A stretch of DNA of 64,000 nt from Bacilli bacterium (GCA_017428485.1 JAFRQT010000014.1:31930-95929); one strand, 5' to 3'; counted from the first letter of the stretch, positions 1 through 9,999 are shown. Made by a program: numbers and translations. The notes: generated by a model not told the origin, from the letters alone.

Positions 1-778
1 CTGTCATAGGTCCTACTCCGCCTGGAACAGGTGTCAAATAAGAACACACTTCTTTTACGTCTGGATTTACATCTCCATATAATTTACTATTCTCTCTAGT
101 AATCCCAACATCGACAATAACTGCATCTTTTTTAACCATAGATTTATCAATTAGATATTTATGTCCTGTTGCAACAATTAATATATCTGCCCTTTTTGTA
201 TACTCTTTTAAGTCTTTCGTTTTAGTATGACACATTGTTACTGTAGCATTGTTCTTTAGGCATAAAGAGTATAATGGTTTAGATACAAGATTACTTCTAC
301 CCACGATAACTACATTTTTAGAAGTTAAATCAATGTTATAATATTTCAATAATTCCATTATTCCTTTAGGAGTACATGGTATTAAAGTATCATGGTTATT
401 ATATAGTTTTCCTTGAGATATAAAAGTTAATCCATCTATATCTTTTTCAGGATCTATTGTGTTTATTAATTTATTTACATCATAATTTTCTGGTATCGGA
501 AGTTGCAATATTATTCCATTTACACTTTTATCTTTATTTAATTCTTTGATTTTATTAATAACTATTTTCTCTTTAACATCACTGGCATAATTGAAATACA
601 TAAAACTCATGCCAACATACTCACAAGCTTGCTTTTTATTTTTAACATATACTTTGCTTGCTTCATTATCTCCGATAGAAATAACGGCTAATATTGGTGT
701 TTGAACATAAGCATCAATTTCACTTTTAAGTTCATCTTTTATTTTCGCACTTAATCCTTTTCCATCAAGTATTTGCAT
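1..778 (-). CDS. folD: Bifunctional FolD (methylene-THF dehydrogenase/cyclohydrolase), C-terminus cut off by window edge
   Basis: Interconverts 5,10-methylene-THF and 10-formyl-THF in cytosolic one-carbon metabolism. Translating the minus strand from the ATG at 776-778 gives about 259 residues of a protein usually near 285. Visible family blocks are an N-terminal catalytic region with SKVYVKNK (catalytic Tyr and Lys), the CTPKGIMELL segment, the Rossmann motif VVIVGRSNLVSKPL and the terminal TPVPGGVGPMT signature, where the window ends. It begins 2 bp after the stop of the cyclophilin gene and is probably the last visible gene of the dnaG-sigA operon. Its product pathway also feeds Fmt, encoded at 43747. 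Identification is very secure; only the last 20-30 residues are missing. Confidence 0.95.
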   Translation of the reverse strand, partial: MQILDGKGLSAKIKDELKSEIDAYVQTPILAVISIGDNEASKVYVKNKKQACEYVGMSFMYFNYASDVKEKIVINKIKELNKDKSVNGIILQLPIPENYDVNKLINTIDPEKDIDGLTFISQGKLYNNHDTLIPCTPKGIMELLKYYNIDLTSKNVVIVGRSNLVSKPLYSLCLKNNATVTMCHTKTKDLKEYTKRADILIVATGHKYLIDKSMVKKDAVIVDVGITRENSKLYGDVNPDVKEVCSYLTPVPGGVGPMT

Positions 779-780
779 AA

Positions 781-1353
781 TTATTCACCTTCTTTAAATC
801 TAATTGTATTAATTACTACATCATGTATTGGTTTATCATTTTCATCTGTTTCAACTACCGCTATTTTATCTACTATTTCCATTCCAGATATTACTTTTCC
901 AAAAGCAGCATAATTACCATCTAAATATGTAGAATCTTTTTGTACAATAAAGAATTGACTAGAAGCAGAATTCATTGTTGCTTCTGTATCTGGATTTCCA
1001 CCTACTCTTGCCATTGAAACAACCCCTCTTGTATGAGATATATTATTTCTAATTCCATTATTTACAAATTCTCCCTTAATTGTTTTTTCACTGCCACCAT
1101 GTCCAGTTCCAGTAGGATCTCCAGTTTGAATCATAAAGTTATTAATTACTCTATGAAAAGTAACTCCATCATAAAAATTATTAGAAACTAATTCTTTAAA
1201 ATTCTTGACTGTTCTTGGTGCTACTTCAGGGTATAATTCAATAACTATTTTTCCATAATCTTTTACATCTATTTCAACTATATTATTGCTGCCACATGAA
1301 CATAATAAAAATACAAAACTTACTATTATTAATGCTTTTAATATTTTTTTCAT
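781..1353 (-). CDS. Cyclophilin-type peptidyl-prolyl isomerase, predicted lipoprotein
   Basis: 190 aa. Residues 1-20 form a lipoprotein signal (MKK, hydrophobic core, lipobox L-C-S-C with the lipidated Cys at about 20). The rest is a complete cyclophilin domain with FHRVINNFMIQTGDP (catalytic Arg), ASSQFFIV and the terminal YAAFGKVISGMEIVDKI. It should catalyse prolyl isomerisation on the outer face of the membrane, helping extracytoplasmic proteins fold. Cytosolic PpiB proteins lack the signal, so this is the secreted form. The start overlaps the trmK stop by 4 bp (ATGA type), so the two are probably translationally coupled. Confidence 0.9.
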   Translation of the reverse strand: MKKILKALIIVSFVFLLCSCGSNNIVEIDVKDYGKIVIELYPEVAPRTVKNFKELVSNNFYDGVTFHRVINNFMIQTGDPTGTGHGGSEKTIKGEFVNNGIRNNISHTRGVVSMARVGGNPDTEATMNSASSQFFIVQKDSTYLDGNYAAFGKVISGMEIVDKIAVVETDENDKPIHDVVINTIRFKEGE

Positions 1354-1961
1354 ATTACATCTCCTAACATTCTAATCATTTCATCAATTTTGGGGTTATT
1401 ATCTTCTGATGATAACTTAATTTTATTATATTTTTTTAATAAATGATTTAAATACTCATTATATAATTCTTTTTCTATATGATTTAAACCTAACAATATT
1501 TCTTTTCTACTATACTTAGTTTTACCTTCTTTAAAAACAATTAAATTATAATATTTATTATTTTCTTTAACTATTAATTCTTTATCAACAATATAATTAA
1601 AAGCATTCATTTTTTCTCTTAAAATATCATGATAATTATTAGATATAGTAATTATTTTTTTAAATCTTAACTTAGTATTGTTAATTATTTCTAATATTGT
1701 ATGTGTTCCCATACCAGCTAAAACAAGAGTATCTGCTTCACCCTCTTTAATATTGGAAAGGCCATTAGAAACTCTTAAATCTATCAAATCATTTTTAATA
1801 TCATTTTTAGCTTTATTAATTACATTTTCACTAATATCTGATGCGATAGATGGTTGATTTCTTTTTGCTAATAAAAGGCTTAATTTGGCTTGATCACACC
1901 CTACATCCACTACTTTATCTTTATCATCAATTAATGAATATATTGCTTCTATTCTATTCAA
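1350..1961 (-). CDS. trmK: tRNA (adenine-22-N1)-methyltransferase TrmK
   Basis: 203 aa class I SAM methyltransferase. Motif I is [15 protein letters not shown] near the N-terminus; [12 protein letters not shown] follows as the acidic ribose-binding loop, and [15 protein letters not shown] is the TrmK (YqfN/DUF633) hallmark. A basic helical C-terminus of about 55 residues would contact tRNA. The family methylates N1 of A22 in tRNA-Ser and similar tRNAs. Its place directly after sigA (8 bp overlap) is the usual Bacillota order dnaG-sigA-trmK, which supports the call. It is a little shorter than the B. subtilis protein but has no obvious gap. Confidence 0.9.
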   Translation of the reverse strand: MNRIEAIYSLIDDKDKVVDVGCDQAKLSLLLAKRNQPSIASDISENVINKAKNDIKNDLIDLRVSNGLSNIKEGEADTLVLAGMGTHTILEIINNTKLRFKKIITISNNYHDILREKMNAFNYIVDKELIVKENNKYYNLIVFKEGKTKYSRKEILLGLNHIEKELYNEYLNHLLKKYNKIKLSSEDNNPKIDEMIRMLGDVI

Positions 1962-3039
1962 TTAAGAAATCTCTTAATTTTTTAGCTCTAGATGGGTGTC
2001 TTAATTTTCTTAGAGCTTTTGCTTCGATTTGTCTAATTCTTTCACGAGTAACTTTAAATTGTTTACCAACTTCTTCTAAAGTATGAGAAGAACCATCGAA
2101 TAAACCAAATCTTAATTCTAATACTTCTTTTTCACGAACAGTTAATGTATCTAATACTTCACGAAGTTCATCTTTAAGTATTTCATAGTTAGCAAATTCT
2201 TCTGGTGACATTGTTCTTTCATCAGCAAGGAAATCTCCTAAATGAGAATCATCTTCTTCTCCTATTGGTGTCTCTAAAGATACTGGATCTTGACTAATCT
2301 TTCTAATTTCAGCTATCTTATCAACAGATAATCCCATTTTCTTTGATAATTCTTGATCAGTTGGTTCTCTATTTAGTTCTAAAGTCATTTGTCTTTCAAT
2401 TCTAGCCATTTTATTAATTGTTTCAACCATATGAACAGGAACTCTTATAGTTCTGGCTTGATCAGCTAAAGCACGAGTAATTGCTTGTCTAATCCACCAA
2501 GTTGCATAAGTAGAGAATTTATATCCTTTATCATAGTCAAACTTCTCAACTGCTTTCATTAATCCAATATTACCTTCTTGAATTAAATCTAAGAACAATA
2601 ACCCACGTCCAACGTATCTTTTAGCAATTGAAACAACAAGTCTTAGGTTAGATTCAGCAAGAGTATTTTTAGCTTTTTCATCACCAGATGCTACACGTCT
2701 AGATAATTCTTGTTCTTCTTCCATTGAAAGCAAACTAATTTTACCTATTTCTTTTAGGTACATTCTGACATTATCATTAACACTCATATCCTTACTTTCA
2801 TCAGGTACATCATCAATAATAATATCATTTTCTAAATTAATTTCTCCTCCGCCCTCATCGTCTTCTGCTTTAATTTCAATGTTATTTTCAGTTAAAGTAT
2901 TATAAAGTTTATCTAAGTCATTAGCATCTAAATCTAAATCAATTGTTTTTTTAGCTATTTGTTCATAAGTTAAAAAACCTTGTTCCTTACCTTCTTTAAC
3001 TAATTCTTCTAATCTTTCTTCAAAACTTTTAATTACCAT
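1954..3039 (-). CDS. sigA: Primary sigma factor SigA (RpoD)
   Basis: 361 aa housekeeping sigma-70. After a short region 1.1-like acidic head the protein shows region 1.2/2 ([12 protein letters not shown], then [17 protein letters not shown] and [13 protein letters not shown] for -10 recognition), region 3, and region 4.2 ([20 protein letters not shown]) for -35 recognition. The length matches Firmicutes SigA. It overlaps the dnaG stop by 7 bp, the classic macromolecular-synthesis operon. Candidate promoters in this window (TTGACA-17-TATAAT at 26326 and others) agree with the consensus expected for this factor. Confidence 0.98.
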   Translation of the reverse strand: MVIKSFEERLEELVKEGKEQGFLTYEQIAKKTIDLDLDANDLDKLYNTLTENNIEIKAEDDEGGGEINLENDIIIDDVPDESKDMSVNDNVRMYLKEIGKISLLSMEEEQELSRRVASGDEKAKNTLAESNLRLVVSIAKRYVGRGLLFLDLIQEGNIGLMKAVEKFDYDKGYKFSTYATWWIRQAITRALADQARTIRVPVHMVETINKMARIERQMTLELNREPTDQELSKKMGLSVDKIAEIRKISQDPVSLETPIGEEDDSHLGDFLADERTMSPEEFANYEILKDELREVLDTLTVREKEVLELRFGLFDGSSHTLEEVGKQFKVTRERIRQIEAKALRKLRHPSRAKKLRDFLIE

Positions 3040-4778
3040 TTTAACACTTCCTTATTAATATTTTCTATTTTCTTTGCTATTTCTATTTTCTTGTTAATAT
3101 CTAATGTTTCATTCATTTCTTTCTTTAATGATTCGATTCTTCTTTTTACTGAATATTCTTTTACTATATTAATACACTTTTCAAGTTCACTTTCTTCATA
3201 TTCTTTATCATTATGAACACTCATAACTTCATTTAATGTATTAGTTAAGTCTTCATCTTCAATAATATAATTCTGAAAATCAAAATAATCAAAATACCCC
3301 CTATCATTCCTAAACTCAATTATTTTATATGCAAGATTAGACATATTATCATGGATTAAATAACCCAAAGAATTTTCGAAGTATAGTATAACATCATCAT
3401 AGTTCATCATCAAGTATAATATTCTAATCTCACTCAAATCATATTTATTATATTTTTTCTTTTTTTCTTCTTTATTTACTTCTTTCTTTTTAATTTCTAC
3501 ATTAATTTTTATTTTATTCCTAATGATTGATTCATCTATATCAAATTCATTAGCTATTTCTTTTATTTTTAATTCTCTTAATACATCATCATTTATTTGA
3601 TTTAAAGATTCAATTGCTTCATTAATATATTTACTTATTTCTGCTGAATCCTTCATATTCTTATTTGATCTTATGTATTTAAGTTTAAAGTCGATAAAAG
3701 GTATTCTATTATTAAATACTGTATCAAAAGCATTTTTCCCTTTATTAATTATAAATTCATCACTATCTTTATAATCATCAAATACAACTACAGTTGTATC
3801 AATATTATATTTTTGAAGTAAATCTCCAATCTTAATGGTGTTTTCTACACCAGCTCCATCTTGATCAAGGTTCAATACTACATCACATTTCCATTTAAGT
3901 ATTTTTTCTAAATGATCACGTGTAAATGCAGTACCCATTAATGCAACTACATTTTTATATCCGATACTAACCATTCTAATAGTATCCATAAATCCTTCAG
4001 TTAAAACTATTTGATGATTAATTCTAATATTTGGAAGAGCATTATTTATATTATAAAATATTGAACTCTTTTTAAATATATTACTTTCTTTAGAGTTAGA
4101 ATATTTAGGTAAAGTATCATCATTAATATCATCACTTAAATATTTTCTACCCGAAAATGCTATTACATTATTATTTTCATCTATTATTGGAAATATAATT
4201 CTATTTTGAAATGCATCATATATTCTACCATTAGATTCTTTAATAATACCAAGGGTTAATAAATCATTTTCATCATATTTTTTTAATAATATTTCATTTA
4301 ATTTATTATTAGTTGAAAGCCCAATATTGAATTCTTGAATTAAGTCTTTATCAAGTGATCTATCACTTAAATATTTTAATGCTTTAGTTCCATCTTTTGA
4401 TAATAAATTATTTTTAAAATATTTATTAACAACATCATTTATTTCATAATATTTTTGATATTTAGTATCTTTTGGCTTAGAAATATTATTGTCAAGTTTA
4501 ATACCAGCTCTATCTGCAAGTATTTTTATTGCCTCTAGTCTGGTAACACCTTCTTTTTTTTCAACAAAAGTAAAAACATCACCTGTAAAATCACATTTAC
4601 CAAAACAAGTAAATATTTGTTTTTCTACTTGTACACTAAAAGATGGTGTTTTTTCTTTATGAAATGGACATAATGCTTTATATCTACTGTCTAAATCCAC
4701 TCCATAACTTCTAATAACATCTTCTATTCTATTTTTAGATTTTATTTCATCTATAATTTCTGGTGTTATTCTTGACAT
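3033..4778 (-). CDS. dnaG: DNA primase DnaG
   Basis: 581 aa from the ATG at 4776-4778, chosen because GGGAGG lies just upstream; the open frame extends 15 codons further but without a ribosome site. Domains in order: an N-terminal zinc-binding domain ([12 protein letters not shown], then TCFGKC), the catalytic core with the Toprim motif [13 protein letters not shown] and [12 protein letters not shown], and a helical DnaB-binding C-terminus. It makes RNA primers at the replication fork. One oddity is that the last two zinc ligands are spaced C-x3-C (CFGKC) rather than the usual C-x2-C. It is the first gene of the operon with sigA and trmK. Confidence 0.96.
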   Translation of the reverse strand: MSRITPEIIDEIKSKNRIEDVIRSYGVDLDSRYKALCPFHKEKTPSFSVQVEKQIFTCFGKCDFTGDVFTFVEKKEGVTRLEAIKILADRAGIKLDNNISKPKDTKYQKYYEINDVVNKYFKNNLLSKDGTKALKYLSDRSLDKDLIQEFNIGLSTNNKLNEILLKKYDENDLLTLGIIKESNGRIYDAFQNRIIFPIIDENNNVIAFSGRKYLSDDINDDTLPKYSNSKESNIFKKSSIFYNINNALPNIRINHQIVLTEGFMDTIRMVSIGYKNVVALMGTAFTRDHLEKILKWKCDVVLNLDQDGAGVENTIKIGDLLQKYNIDTTVVVFDDYKDSDEFIINKGKNAFDTVFNNRIPFIDFKLKYIRSNKNMKDSAEISKYINEAIESLNQINDDVLRELKIKEIANEFDIDESIIRNKIKINVEIKKKEVNKEEKKKKYNKYDLSEIRILYLMMNYDDVILYFENSLGYLIHDNMSNLAYKIIEFRNDRGYFDYFDFQNYIIEDEDLTNTLNEVMSVHNDKEYEESELEKCINIVKEYSVKRRIESLKKEMNETLDINKKIEIAKKIENINKEVLKW

Positions 4779-4848
4779 TTTGCCTCCCAATAATATATAT
4801 ACAAAATAAATAATCAAAAACACTTCTTTTTTTTTAAAATTTTTTCAT

Positions 4849-4877
4849 ATTATATCATTTAATTACATATAATACAA
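4849..4877 (-). promoter_or_regulatory. Candidate SigA promoter of the dnaG-sigA operon
   Basis: On the minus strand TTGTAT (4872-4877) is followed after 17 bp by a perfect TATAAT (4849-4854). It lies about 70 bp upstream of the dnaG start, past the terminator of cdaR. The -35 hexamer is weak. Confidence 0.5.
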
Positions 4878-4888
4878 TTTAATACAAA

Positions 4889-4914
4889 GAAAAAAACCAC
4901 AAAATGTGGTTTTT
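4889..4914 (-). terminator. Rho-independent terminator after cdaR
   Basis: The stem AACCACA/TGTGGTT with a 3-nt loop is flanked by an A-run and a T-run and begins at the cdaR stop codon. Read on the minus strand it ends in a run of seven T. Confidence 0.8.
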
Positions 4915-6277
4915 ACTTTTTACTGATTACTACATCTATTTTAATAGTTCTAGAAGAATATTTAAGTTTTAAGTCACTACCTGTTACGATTACAGGAACT
5001 GGATATGTTCCTTCTTCTAAATCAGATAAATCAACATAAGCTTTAATATCTTCAGCTTTTAATTTATCTAGAAGTGAACCAACTCCTTTAACTACAACAT
5101 CCACTTTAGTATCAGCTTCACTCTTAGCTAAAGCTTTATATTTAGATGTATCTAAGTTTTCAAATTCTAAAGGAATATCTTTGAATTCTTTAGAAGTTTC
5201 TCCCTCCATCTTAACTTTAATTGTTATTGCAGTGTCTGACATTGATCTTACACCATTAGGTTTAACAATTGTTTCTTGGTAAGATTTATCTTTACTCAAT
5301 CCTGTAACATTAATTTCTACTTTTAATTCATCTATTCCATTTAATGCATCTTCATCACCATATAGAGTTACTGTATTAACATTTGCTGATATAGATCCAA
5401 TTGCGCTTCCACTTGCTACATCTCCAATTGGAACAATCTTAAGTGGAACAACCTTACTTGGTGATTTAACTTCTATAGTGGCAGTTACTGTTTCCGGAAC
5501 TATTTCTATATCTTTAATTTCAGTTCCTTTTTCATCATAGCCAATCAATTTAACATTTTCTAATGTATAAGTTCCTGAAGTTGTTGCATTTAAAGCATTT
5601 ACATCAACTAATGCTTTAACATTAGCAACTGTCTCTAATTTCTCTTTATATGATTTTACTATTACTTCATCCTTATCAAGTTTAATTGAACTAATAACTA
5701 ATGTATTATTTAATTTATCTGTGTTAAGAATATCTGTTGTTAAGGTCTTAGATTCACTAATTTTAGGATAAATAACTAATGTTACTCTAGATGGATCTAT
5801 TTTATAATCTAATGTTTTAATTGGATTATTATATTTAATATTAATCTTATGTGTACCAGCAGAATAATTAGTTAAATCAAGTGTTAATTTATGATCTCCT
5901 AATTGTTCAGCAAGATATAAATCACTTCTTCTACCCATTAAAACTATATCTGCTCCCTCTGGAATACCTTCAACTACGTAAGCTTCTTCATTATATTCAG
6001 CAGTAATAGTTTGATTAGATAAAACCACTGCTTCTGTTTCAGCTAAATTGATAACCTTTAAATCTACAGCTAAATACATCCCAAAAGCACAAATAAGTGA
6101 TATGTATATTAAGGTATTAGGCTTATTTAAGAACTTATCAAGTGACCAGTTATTACTAGTAAATTTATCAGAGATAAAGTATACAAGCTTAGAAAGTGGT
6201 GTAATAATTATTTTATCAATTACTCTATATATTCCTTTAAATATTACAGTAAAGAATTTGAATATTTTTCTAAACAT
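4913..6277 (-). CDS. cdaR: CdaR (YbbR-domain) regulator of the diadenylate cyclase
   Basis: 454 aa from the ATG at 6275-6277, picked because GAAGGTG precedes it at good spacing; the open frame runs 25 codons further upstream inside cdaA. It has a basic N-terminal cytosolic segment and one membrane helix (TLIYISLICAFGMYLAVDL, about residues 53-72). A long extracytoplasmic part follows, with repeated YbbR modules of about 90 residues (for example KVVPLKIVPIGDVASGSAIG). CdaR binds CdaA at the membrane and modulates c-di-AMP synthesis. It overlaps the cdaA stop by 8 bp, the conserved cdaA-cdaR pair; glmM, the usual third gene, is not here. Confidence 0.92.
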   Translation of the reverse strand: MFRKIFKFFTVIFKGIYRVIDKIIITPLSKLVYFISDKFTSNNWSLDKFLNKPNTLIYISLICAFGMYLAVDLKVINLAETEAVVLSNQTITAEYNEEAYVVEGIPEGADIVLMGRRSDLYLAEQLGDHKLTLDLTNYSAGTHKINIKYNNPIKTLDYKIDPSRVTLVIYPKISESKTLTTDILNTDKLNNTLVISSIKLDKDEVIVKSYKEKLETVANVKALVDVNALNATTSGTYTLENVKLIGYDEKGTEIKDIEIVPETVTATIEVKSPSKVVPLKIVPIGDVASGSAIGSISANVNTVTLYGDEDALNGIDELKVEINVTGLSKDKSYQETIVKPNGVRSMSDTAITIKVKMEGETSKEFKDIPLEFENLDTSKYKALAKSEADTKVDVVVKGVGSLLDKLKAEDIKAYVDLSDLEEGTYPVPVIVTGSDLKLKYSSRTIKIDVVISKK

Positions 6278-7097
6278 TTTTTTCACCTTCTTCACTTTCA
6301 CTTTCAACATCAGCTTCATAGAATGTTTCTTTCTTAGGTTGTAATGCATCAAGTAACATTATTCTTGCGTCTTCTAAAGTTAAGTTATAATTAAGTTCAC
6401 TTTGAATTGCAATAGAAATTCTACCAGTTTCTTCACTAACAATTACTGATACACAATCAGATATTTCACTAATTCCAAGAGCAGCTCTATGTCTTGTTCC
6501 TAATCTTTTAGAGATATTTTGATTTGTACTTGTTGGGAATACACTTCCAGCACAAGTAACTTTATTTCCTTGAAGTATTACTCCACCATCATGAAGTGGA
6601 TTGTTCTTCCAGAAAATTGATATTAATAACTCACTACTTAAGTCAGCATATAACTTAGTAGCAGGTTCAATATATTGTGCTAAACTATAATCTCTTTCAA
6701 TAACTATTAATGCTCCAATTTTATTCTTTTTCAAATAATCTAGTGCATTAACAATTTCATAAACCATTTTCTCACGTTCATCAACAGTTAATGTTTTATG
6801 ACGACCTAATAGTTGACTTCTTCCTATACTTTCAAGTGCATTTCTTATTTCTGGCTGGAATATTATAATCAATGCAAGCGGTCCCCATGCAATAACATAT
6901 TGAAGTATAGTACCAACTACATATAAATCTAATAATTTACTTAAAAAATTTAAAACAATTATTATTAATAATCCTTTAAATATTAATGTTAATTTGAAAT
7001 TATTTCTTGAATACTTTAATAATTGGTAAAACATAAACCAAACTATAACAATATCCAAAATATTAGAAAGAACTTTTAATATTGTTGTATAAAACAT
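6270..7097 (-). CDS. cdaA: Membrane diadenylate cyclase CdaA
   Basis: 275 aa. Three N-terminal membrane helices occupy about residues 10-95, followed by the DAC domain. The catalytic motifs are clear: PLHDGGVILQGNK (DGA motif as DGG) and GTRHRAALGISE (RHR motif). It condenses two ATP into c-di-AMP, the essential second messenger that controls potassium and osmolyte uptake and wall homeostasis in Bacillota. The start has AGGAAGGTG upstream. It is first in the cdaA-cdaR operon, and the gene upstream (SPFH) ends in a strong terminator, so cdaA must have its own promoter in 7098-7190. Confidence 0.95.
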   Translation of the reverse strand: MFYTTILKVLSNILDIVIVWFMFYQLLKYSRNNFKLTLIFKGLLIIIVLNFLSKLLDLYVVGTILQYVIAWGPLALIIIFQPEIRNALESIGRSQLLGRHKTLTVDEREKMVYEIVNALDYLKKNKIGALIVIERDYSLAQYIEPATKLYADLSSELLISIFWKNNPLHDGGVILQGNKVTCAGSVFPTSTNQNISKRLGTRHRAALGISEISDCVSVIVSEETGRISIAIQSELNYNLTLEDARIMLLDALQPKKETFYEADVESESEEGEKNV

Positions 7098-7193
7098 AAT
7101 ACACCTTCCTATCCAATTAATAATTATACACTAAATAATCAATATTATCCATAATTTTAATATAATTTACACAAATTTATATTCTTCCAAATT

Positions 7194-7222
7194 AAAAGAT
7201 TTACTTGTGAAGTAAATCTTTT
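7194..7222 (-). terminator. Terminator after the SPFH gene
   Basis: A perfect 13-bp inverted repeat (AAAAGATTTACTT and its complement) has a 3-nt loop and ends in T. It lies just downstream of the SPFH stop codon and is symmetrical enough to work in both directions. Confidence 0.8.
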
Positions 7223-7224
7223 AC

Positions 7225-7995
7225 TTATTTTAAATTGAATAGGCCAAGAATATTTTCTCCGGCATATGTACTTGGTAATTTACCATCCCATTTTTCGATG
7301 AATTGTTTTGCTATTAAATTATCTGTTAAACTTTGACGCATTAAGTCATTTGCTTTTTTAGTTGCTTCTGCTTCTACAAGTTTAGCTTCTGCTTCTAATT
7401 TTGCTTTAGATAGTTTTTGTTCTGCAACTTGTTTTTCTTCTATCGCACGAGTATATTCATCGCTAAAACTTAAATTAGTAATATTAAAATTATCTATTAC
7501 AATTCCATATTTTTGAACCTTAGCTTGCAATTCTTCCATACATTTAGCAGATACTTCGCTTCTTTCAGTAATTACTTCAGCAGCAGTGTATTTAGCAATA
7601 GTAGCTTTAATGCTTTCTTTGATTGCTGGATCTAAAACTGTTGATTCATAATTATTTCCAACTGTTTTATATAGACTAGCTGCTTTATCACTTTCTATTC
7701 TATAGTTTACTGCAATATCAGTTTGTATTGTCTGTAAATCTTTACTAGAACTTTCAGTTGTAAGTTCAATTTTTTGAACTTTTATATTAACAACAACTAT
7801 ATCCTCAATATAAGGTATTTTTAAATTAAGTCCTTCATTTAATCCTTTACTAACTATTTTTCCAAATCTTACTTTAAGTCCAACTTCTCCACTTCTTATT
7901 GTTTGAAAACTACTAAATAATGTAATTAAAACAAATAAACCAATAACAGAACAAATAATTATTTTTTTAAAATCTCTTACTCTTAAATTTTTCAT
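7225..7995 (-). CDS. SPFH/prohibitin-family membrane protein
   Basis: 256 aa. An N-terminal membrane helix (IIICSVIGLFVLITLFSSF) is followed directly by the SPFH fold (QTIRSGEVGLKVRFGKIV, then IPYIEDIVVVNIKVQKIEL). A charged helical segment rich in Ala, Glu and Lys comes next (EKQVAEQKLSKAKLEAEAK), typical of prohibitin oligomers. Such proteins form ring scaffolds on the membrane and often organise proteases or microdomains. It follows the HerA-type ATPase gene by 8 bp, so the two are almost certainly co-transcribed and may work together. The exact role is unknown. Confidence 0.85.
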   Translation of the reverse strand: MKNLRVRDFKKIIICSVIGLFVLITLFSSFQTIRSGEVGLKVRFGKIVSKGLNEGLNLKIPYIEDIVVVNIKVQKIELTTESSSKDLQTIQTDIAVNYRIESDKAASLYKTVGNNYESTVLDPAIKESIKATIAKYTAAEVITERSEVSAKCMEELQAKVQKYGIVIDNFNITNLSFSDEYTRAIEEKQVAEQKLSKAKLEAEAKLVEAEATKKANDLMRQSLTDNLIAKQFIEKWDGKLPSTYAGENILGLFNLK

Positions 7996-8003
7996 CTATG
8001 CTC

Positions 8004-9578
8004 CTATTTCTTAAACAATGTGCTAAGAAGTCCTCGTCCTAGACTAGCTCCAACATTTCCACCAAGTGTTTTTCCAAATTTTCCGAATTTTCCACCAACA
8101 CTTTTACCCATTTCACGTCCAACAGTTCCAACCACAGAATTTCCTATGGTTTTAAATGTTTTATTTCTTGCAGTTGCTTCTTGTTTTGCTTTCTTAGCAT
8201 CTTCTTTTGCTTTCTTTTCTGCTTCTTTAGCTGCGATTTTTTCTTCTTCTATTCTTTTTGCTTCTTCTAAAGCAGCTTGTTCTTCTTCCAAACCTTTTCT
8301 TTGTAAGAACTCATAGGCAGAATCATTATCAATTGATTTATAATATTTACTATATAAAATACTCTCTTTAATTTTCATGTCTCTTTGTGAATCACTAACA
8401 GAGCCAAAATTACATTGAGGTGGTAAAATGTATGCTTTTTCTGCTATACCAGGAATACCATCTTCACCTAAGAATGATACTACCGCTTCTCCAGTTCCTA
8501 AAGATAAAATTGTTTCATATGTATTAAATTCAGGATTTACTCTAAATGATTCAGCAGCTGCCTTAACTGCTTTTTGATCAGCAGGAGTATATGCACGAAG
8601 TCCATGCTCTACTTTATTTCCAAGTTGAGATAATACTCCATTAGGAATATCTTTTGGATTTTGAGTACAGAAGTATACTCCAACCCCTTTAGAACGTATT
8701 AGTTTAACCATTTGTTCAATCTTATCTAATAATACTTTTGGTGCATCATCAAATAATAAGTGAGCTTCATCAAAGAAGAATATCATCTTAGGTTTATTTA
8801 AATCACCTACTTCTGGTAATGTTTCAAATAATTCAGACATCATCCAAAGAAGGAAAGTTGAATAAAGCTTTCCATTATTAATAAGAGTGGAACTATCAAG
8901 TATGTTAATCATACCTTTGCCATTATCTTGAGTTAACCAATCACATATATTTAAAGCTGGTTCACCAAAGAATACGTCTCCCCCCTCTTTTTCAAGTGAA
9001 ACTATACTTCTTATAATTACTCCTACAGAAGCACTACTGATTTTTCCATATTCTTCAGCAAAATCATTAGAATGTTTATCAACATATGTTAAAATAGATT
9101 TTAAATCTTTAGTATCTGTTAATAATAAATTATTATCATCAGCAATCTTAAATACAACACTTAATATATCTGTTTGTAAATCATTAAGTCCTAAAATTCT
9201 TGATAACAATAATGGTCCCATTTCAGATATTGTAGTTCTTACTTGAATACCATTTTTTCCATAAATATCCCAAAATGTGACAGGGTATCCCTTATATGAA
9301 AAATTAAATTCATCAAGTCCAAATCTTTTAATTCTTTCTTGCATATTTTCACTATCTTCACCAGGATTCATTATTCCTGCTATATCACCTTTAACATCCG
9401 CCATAAATACAGGAACACCCATTTCACTAAATGTTTCTGCCATTACTTTTAAAGTGACAGTTTTACCTGTTCCAGTAGCTCCTGCAACTAATCCATGACG
9501 ATTTGCCATTTTGGGAATAATAAATAAAGGTTCACCTTTATTATTATTAGCCAACCATATTTTTTCATCTCTTAACAT
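8004..9578 (-). CDS. HerA/FtsK-superfamily ATPase (DUF853, YjgR-like)
   Basis: 524 aa. Walker A is GATGTGKTVTLK near residue 35, followed by VFMADVKGDIAGI. Walker B is MIFFFDEAHLLFDDAP at about 270, and an arginine-rich sensor region (VEHGLRAYTPADQKAV) comes after it. The last 90 residues are an Ala/Glu/Lys coiled coil followed by a Gly-rich tail of repeated VGxxxGKxxGG type. This is the DUF853 branch of HerA ATPases, whose cellular function is not settled (DNA translocation or a membrane-linked motor). The gene pair with the SPFH protein 8 bp downstream hints at a membrane-bound assembly. Confidence 0.88.
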   Translation of the reverse strand: MLRDEKIWLANNNKGEPLFIIPKMANRHGLVAGATGTGKTVTLKVMAETFSEMGVPVFMADVKGDIAGIMNPGEDSENMQERIKRFGLDEFNFSYKGYPVTFWDIYGKNGIQVRTTISEMGPLLLSRILGLNDLQTDILSVVFKIADDNNLLLTDTKDLKSILTYVDKHSNDFAEEYGKISSASVGVIIRSIVSLEKEGGDVFFGEPALNICDWLTQDNGKGMINILDSSTLINNGKLYSTFLLWMMSELFETLPEVGDLNKPKMIFFFDEAHLLFDDAPKVLLDKIEQMVKLIRSKGVGVYFCTQNPKDIPNGVLSQLGNKVEHGLRAYTPADQKAVKAAAESFRVNPEFNTYETILSLGTGEAVVSFLGEDGIPGIAEKAYILPPQCNFGSVSDSQRDMKIKESILYSKYYKSIDNDSAYEFLQRKGLEEEQAALEEAKRIEEEKIAAKEAEKKAKEDAKKAKQEATARNKTFKTIGNSVVGTVGREMGKSVGGKFGKFGKTLGGNVGASLGRGLLSTLFKK

Positions 9579-9632
9579 ACTAACACCTCTTATCTATTAA
9601 TAGTATAAAATTTATTAATAAAAATTACAAGT

Positions 9633-9673
9633 AAATAAATAAGCATTTAATAACATTAAATGCTTATTTATTT
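9633..9673 (-). terminator. Terminator after spoVS
   Basis: A 19-bp perfect inverted repeat (33-51 against 55-73 within 9600) has a 3-nt loop and is followed on the minus strand by T-rich sequence. It overlaps the spoVS stop. Confidence 0.8.
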
Positions 9674-9927
9674 TCAACAATTAATTTTATCGCTGTTTTT
9701 TCTTTCCCATCGATAATGACATCATAAAATGCAGGTGTACAAACTAAATTAAGTCCTAGAGGTGCAACAAAACCACGAGCTATAGATACAGCTTTTATTG
9801 CTTGATTAATTGCTCCCGCACCAACCGTTTGTATTTCAACCATCTTACTTCCTTCTCTAAAAGAATTTGCTATACTACCTGCTACTTTCTGAGAAATACT
9901 TTTGCTAGATACTTTTATAACATCCAT
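9664..9927 (-). CDS. spoVS: Stage V sporulation protein S (SpoVS)
   Basis: 87 aa, the normal SpoVS length. It opens with MDVIKVSSKSISQKVAGSIA and carries the conserved VQ-like VEIQTVGAGAINQAIKAV and the end DGKEKTAIKLIV. SpoVS is an Alba-like small protein that influences spore coat and septation in Bacillus, but homologues are common in non-spore-formers where the role is unknown. GAGGTG lies upstream of the ATG. The gene stands between terminators, so it is probably a single-gene unit. Confidence 0.93.
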   Translation of the reverse strand: MDVIKVSSKSISQKVAGSIANSFREGSKMVEIQTVGAGAINQAIKAVSIARGFVAPLGLNLVCTPAFYDVIIDGKEKTAIKLIVENK

Positions 9928-9975
9928 TAATATTCACCTCATTAATTAATATGTTATTAAAAGAAAATAATACAT

Positions 9976-9999
9976 TAAAAAATAGCATTTCTGCTACTT
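9976..9999 (-). terminator. Terminator after the 237-aa membrane protein
   Basis: A short stem TAGCA/TGCTA is followed on the minus strand by six T. It starts just after the stop codon. The stem is weak. Confidence 0.5.

Noticed and set aside
8020..8316. Plus-strand ORFs opposite the HerA-type gene (also 9277-9498, 22438-22887, 36385-36624 and similar)
   Set aside because: Low-complexity shadows of real minus-strand genes, without ribosome sites or family features.
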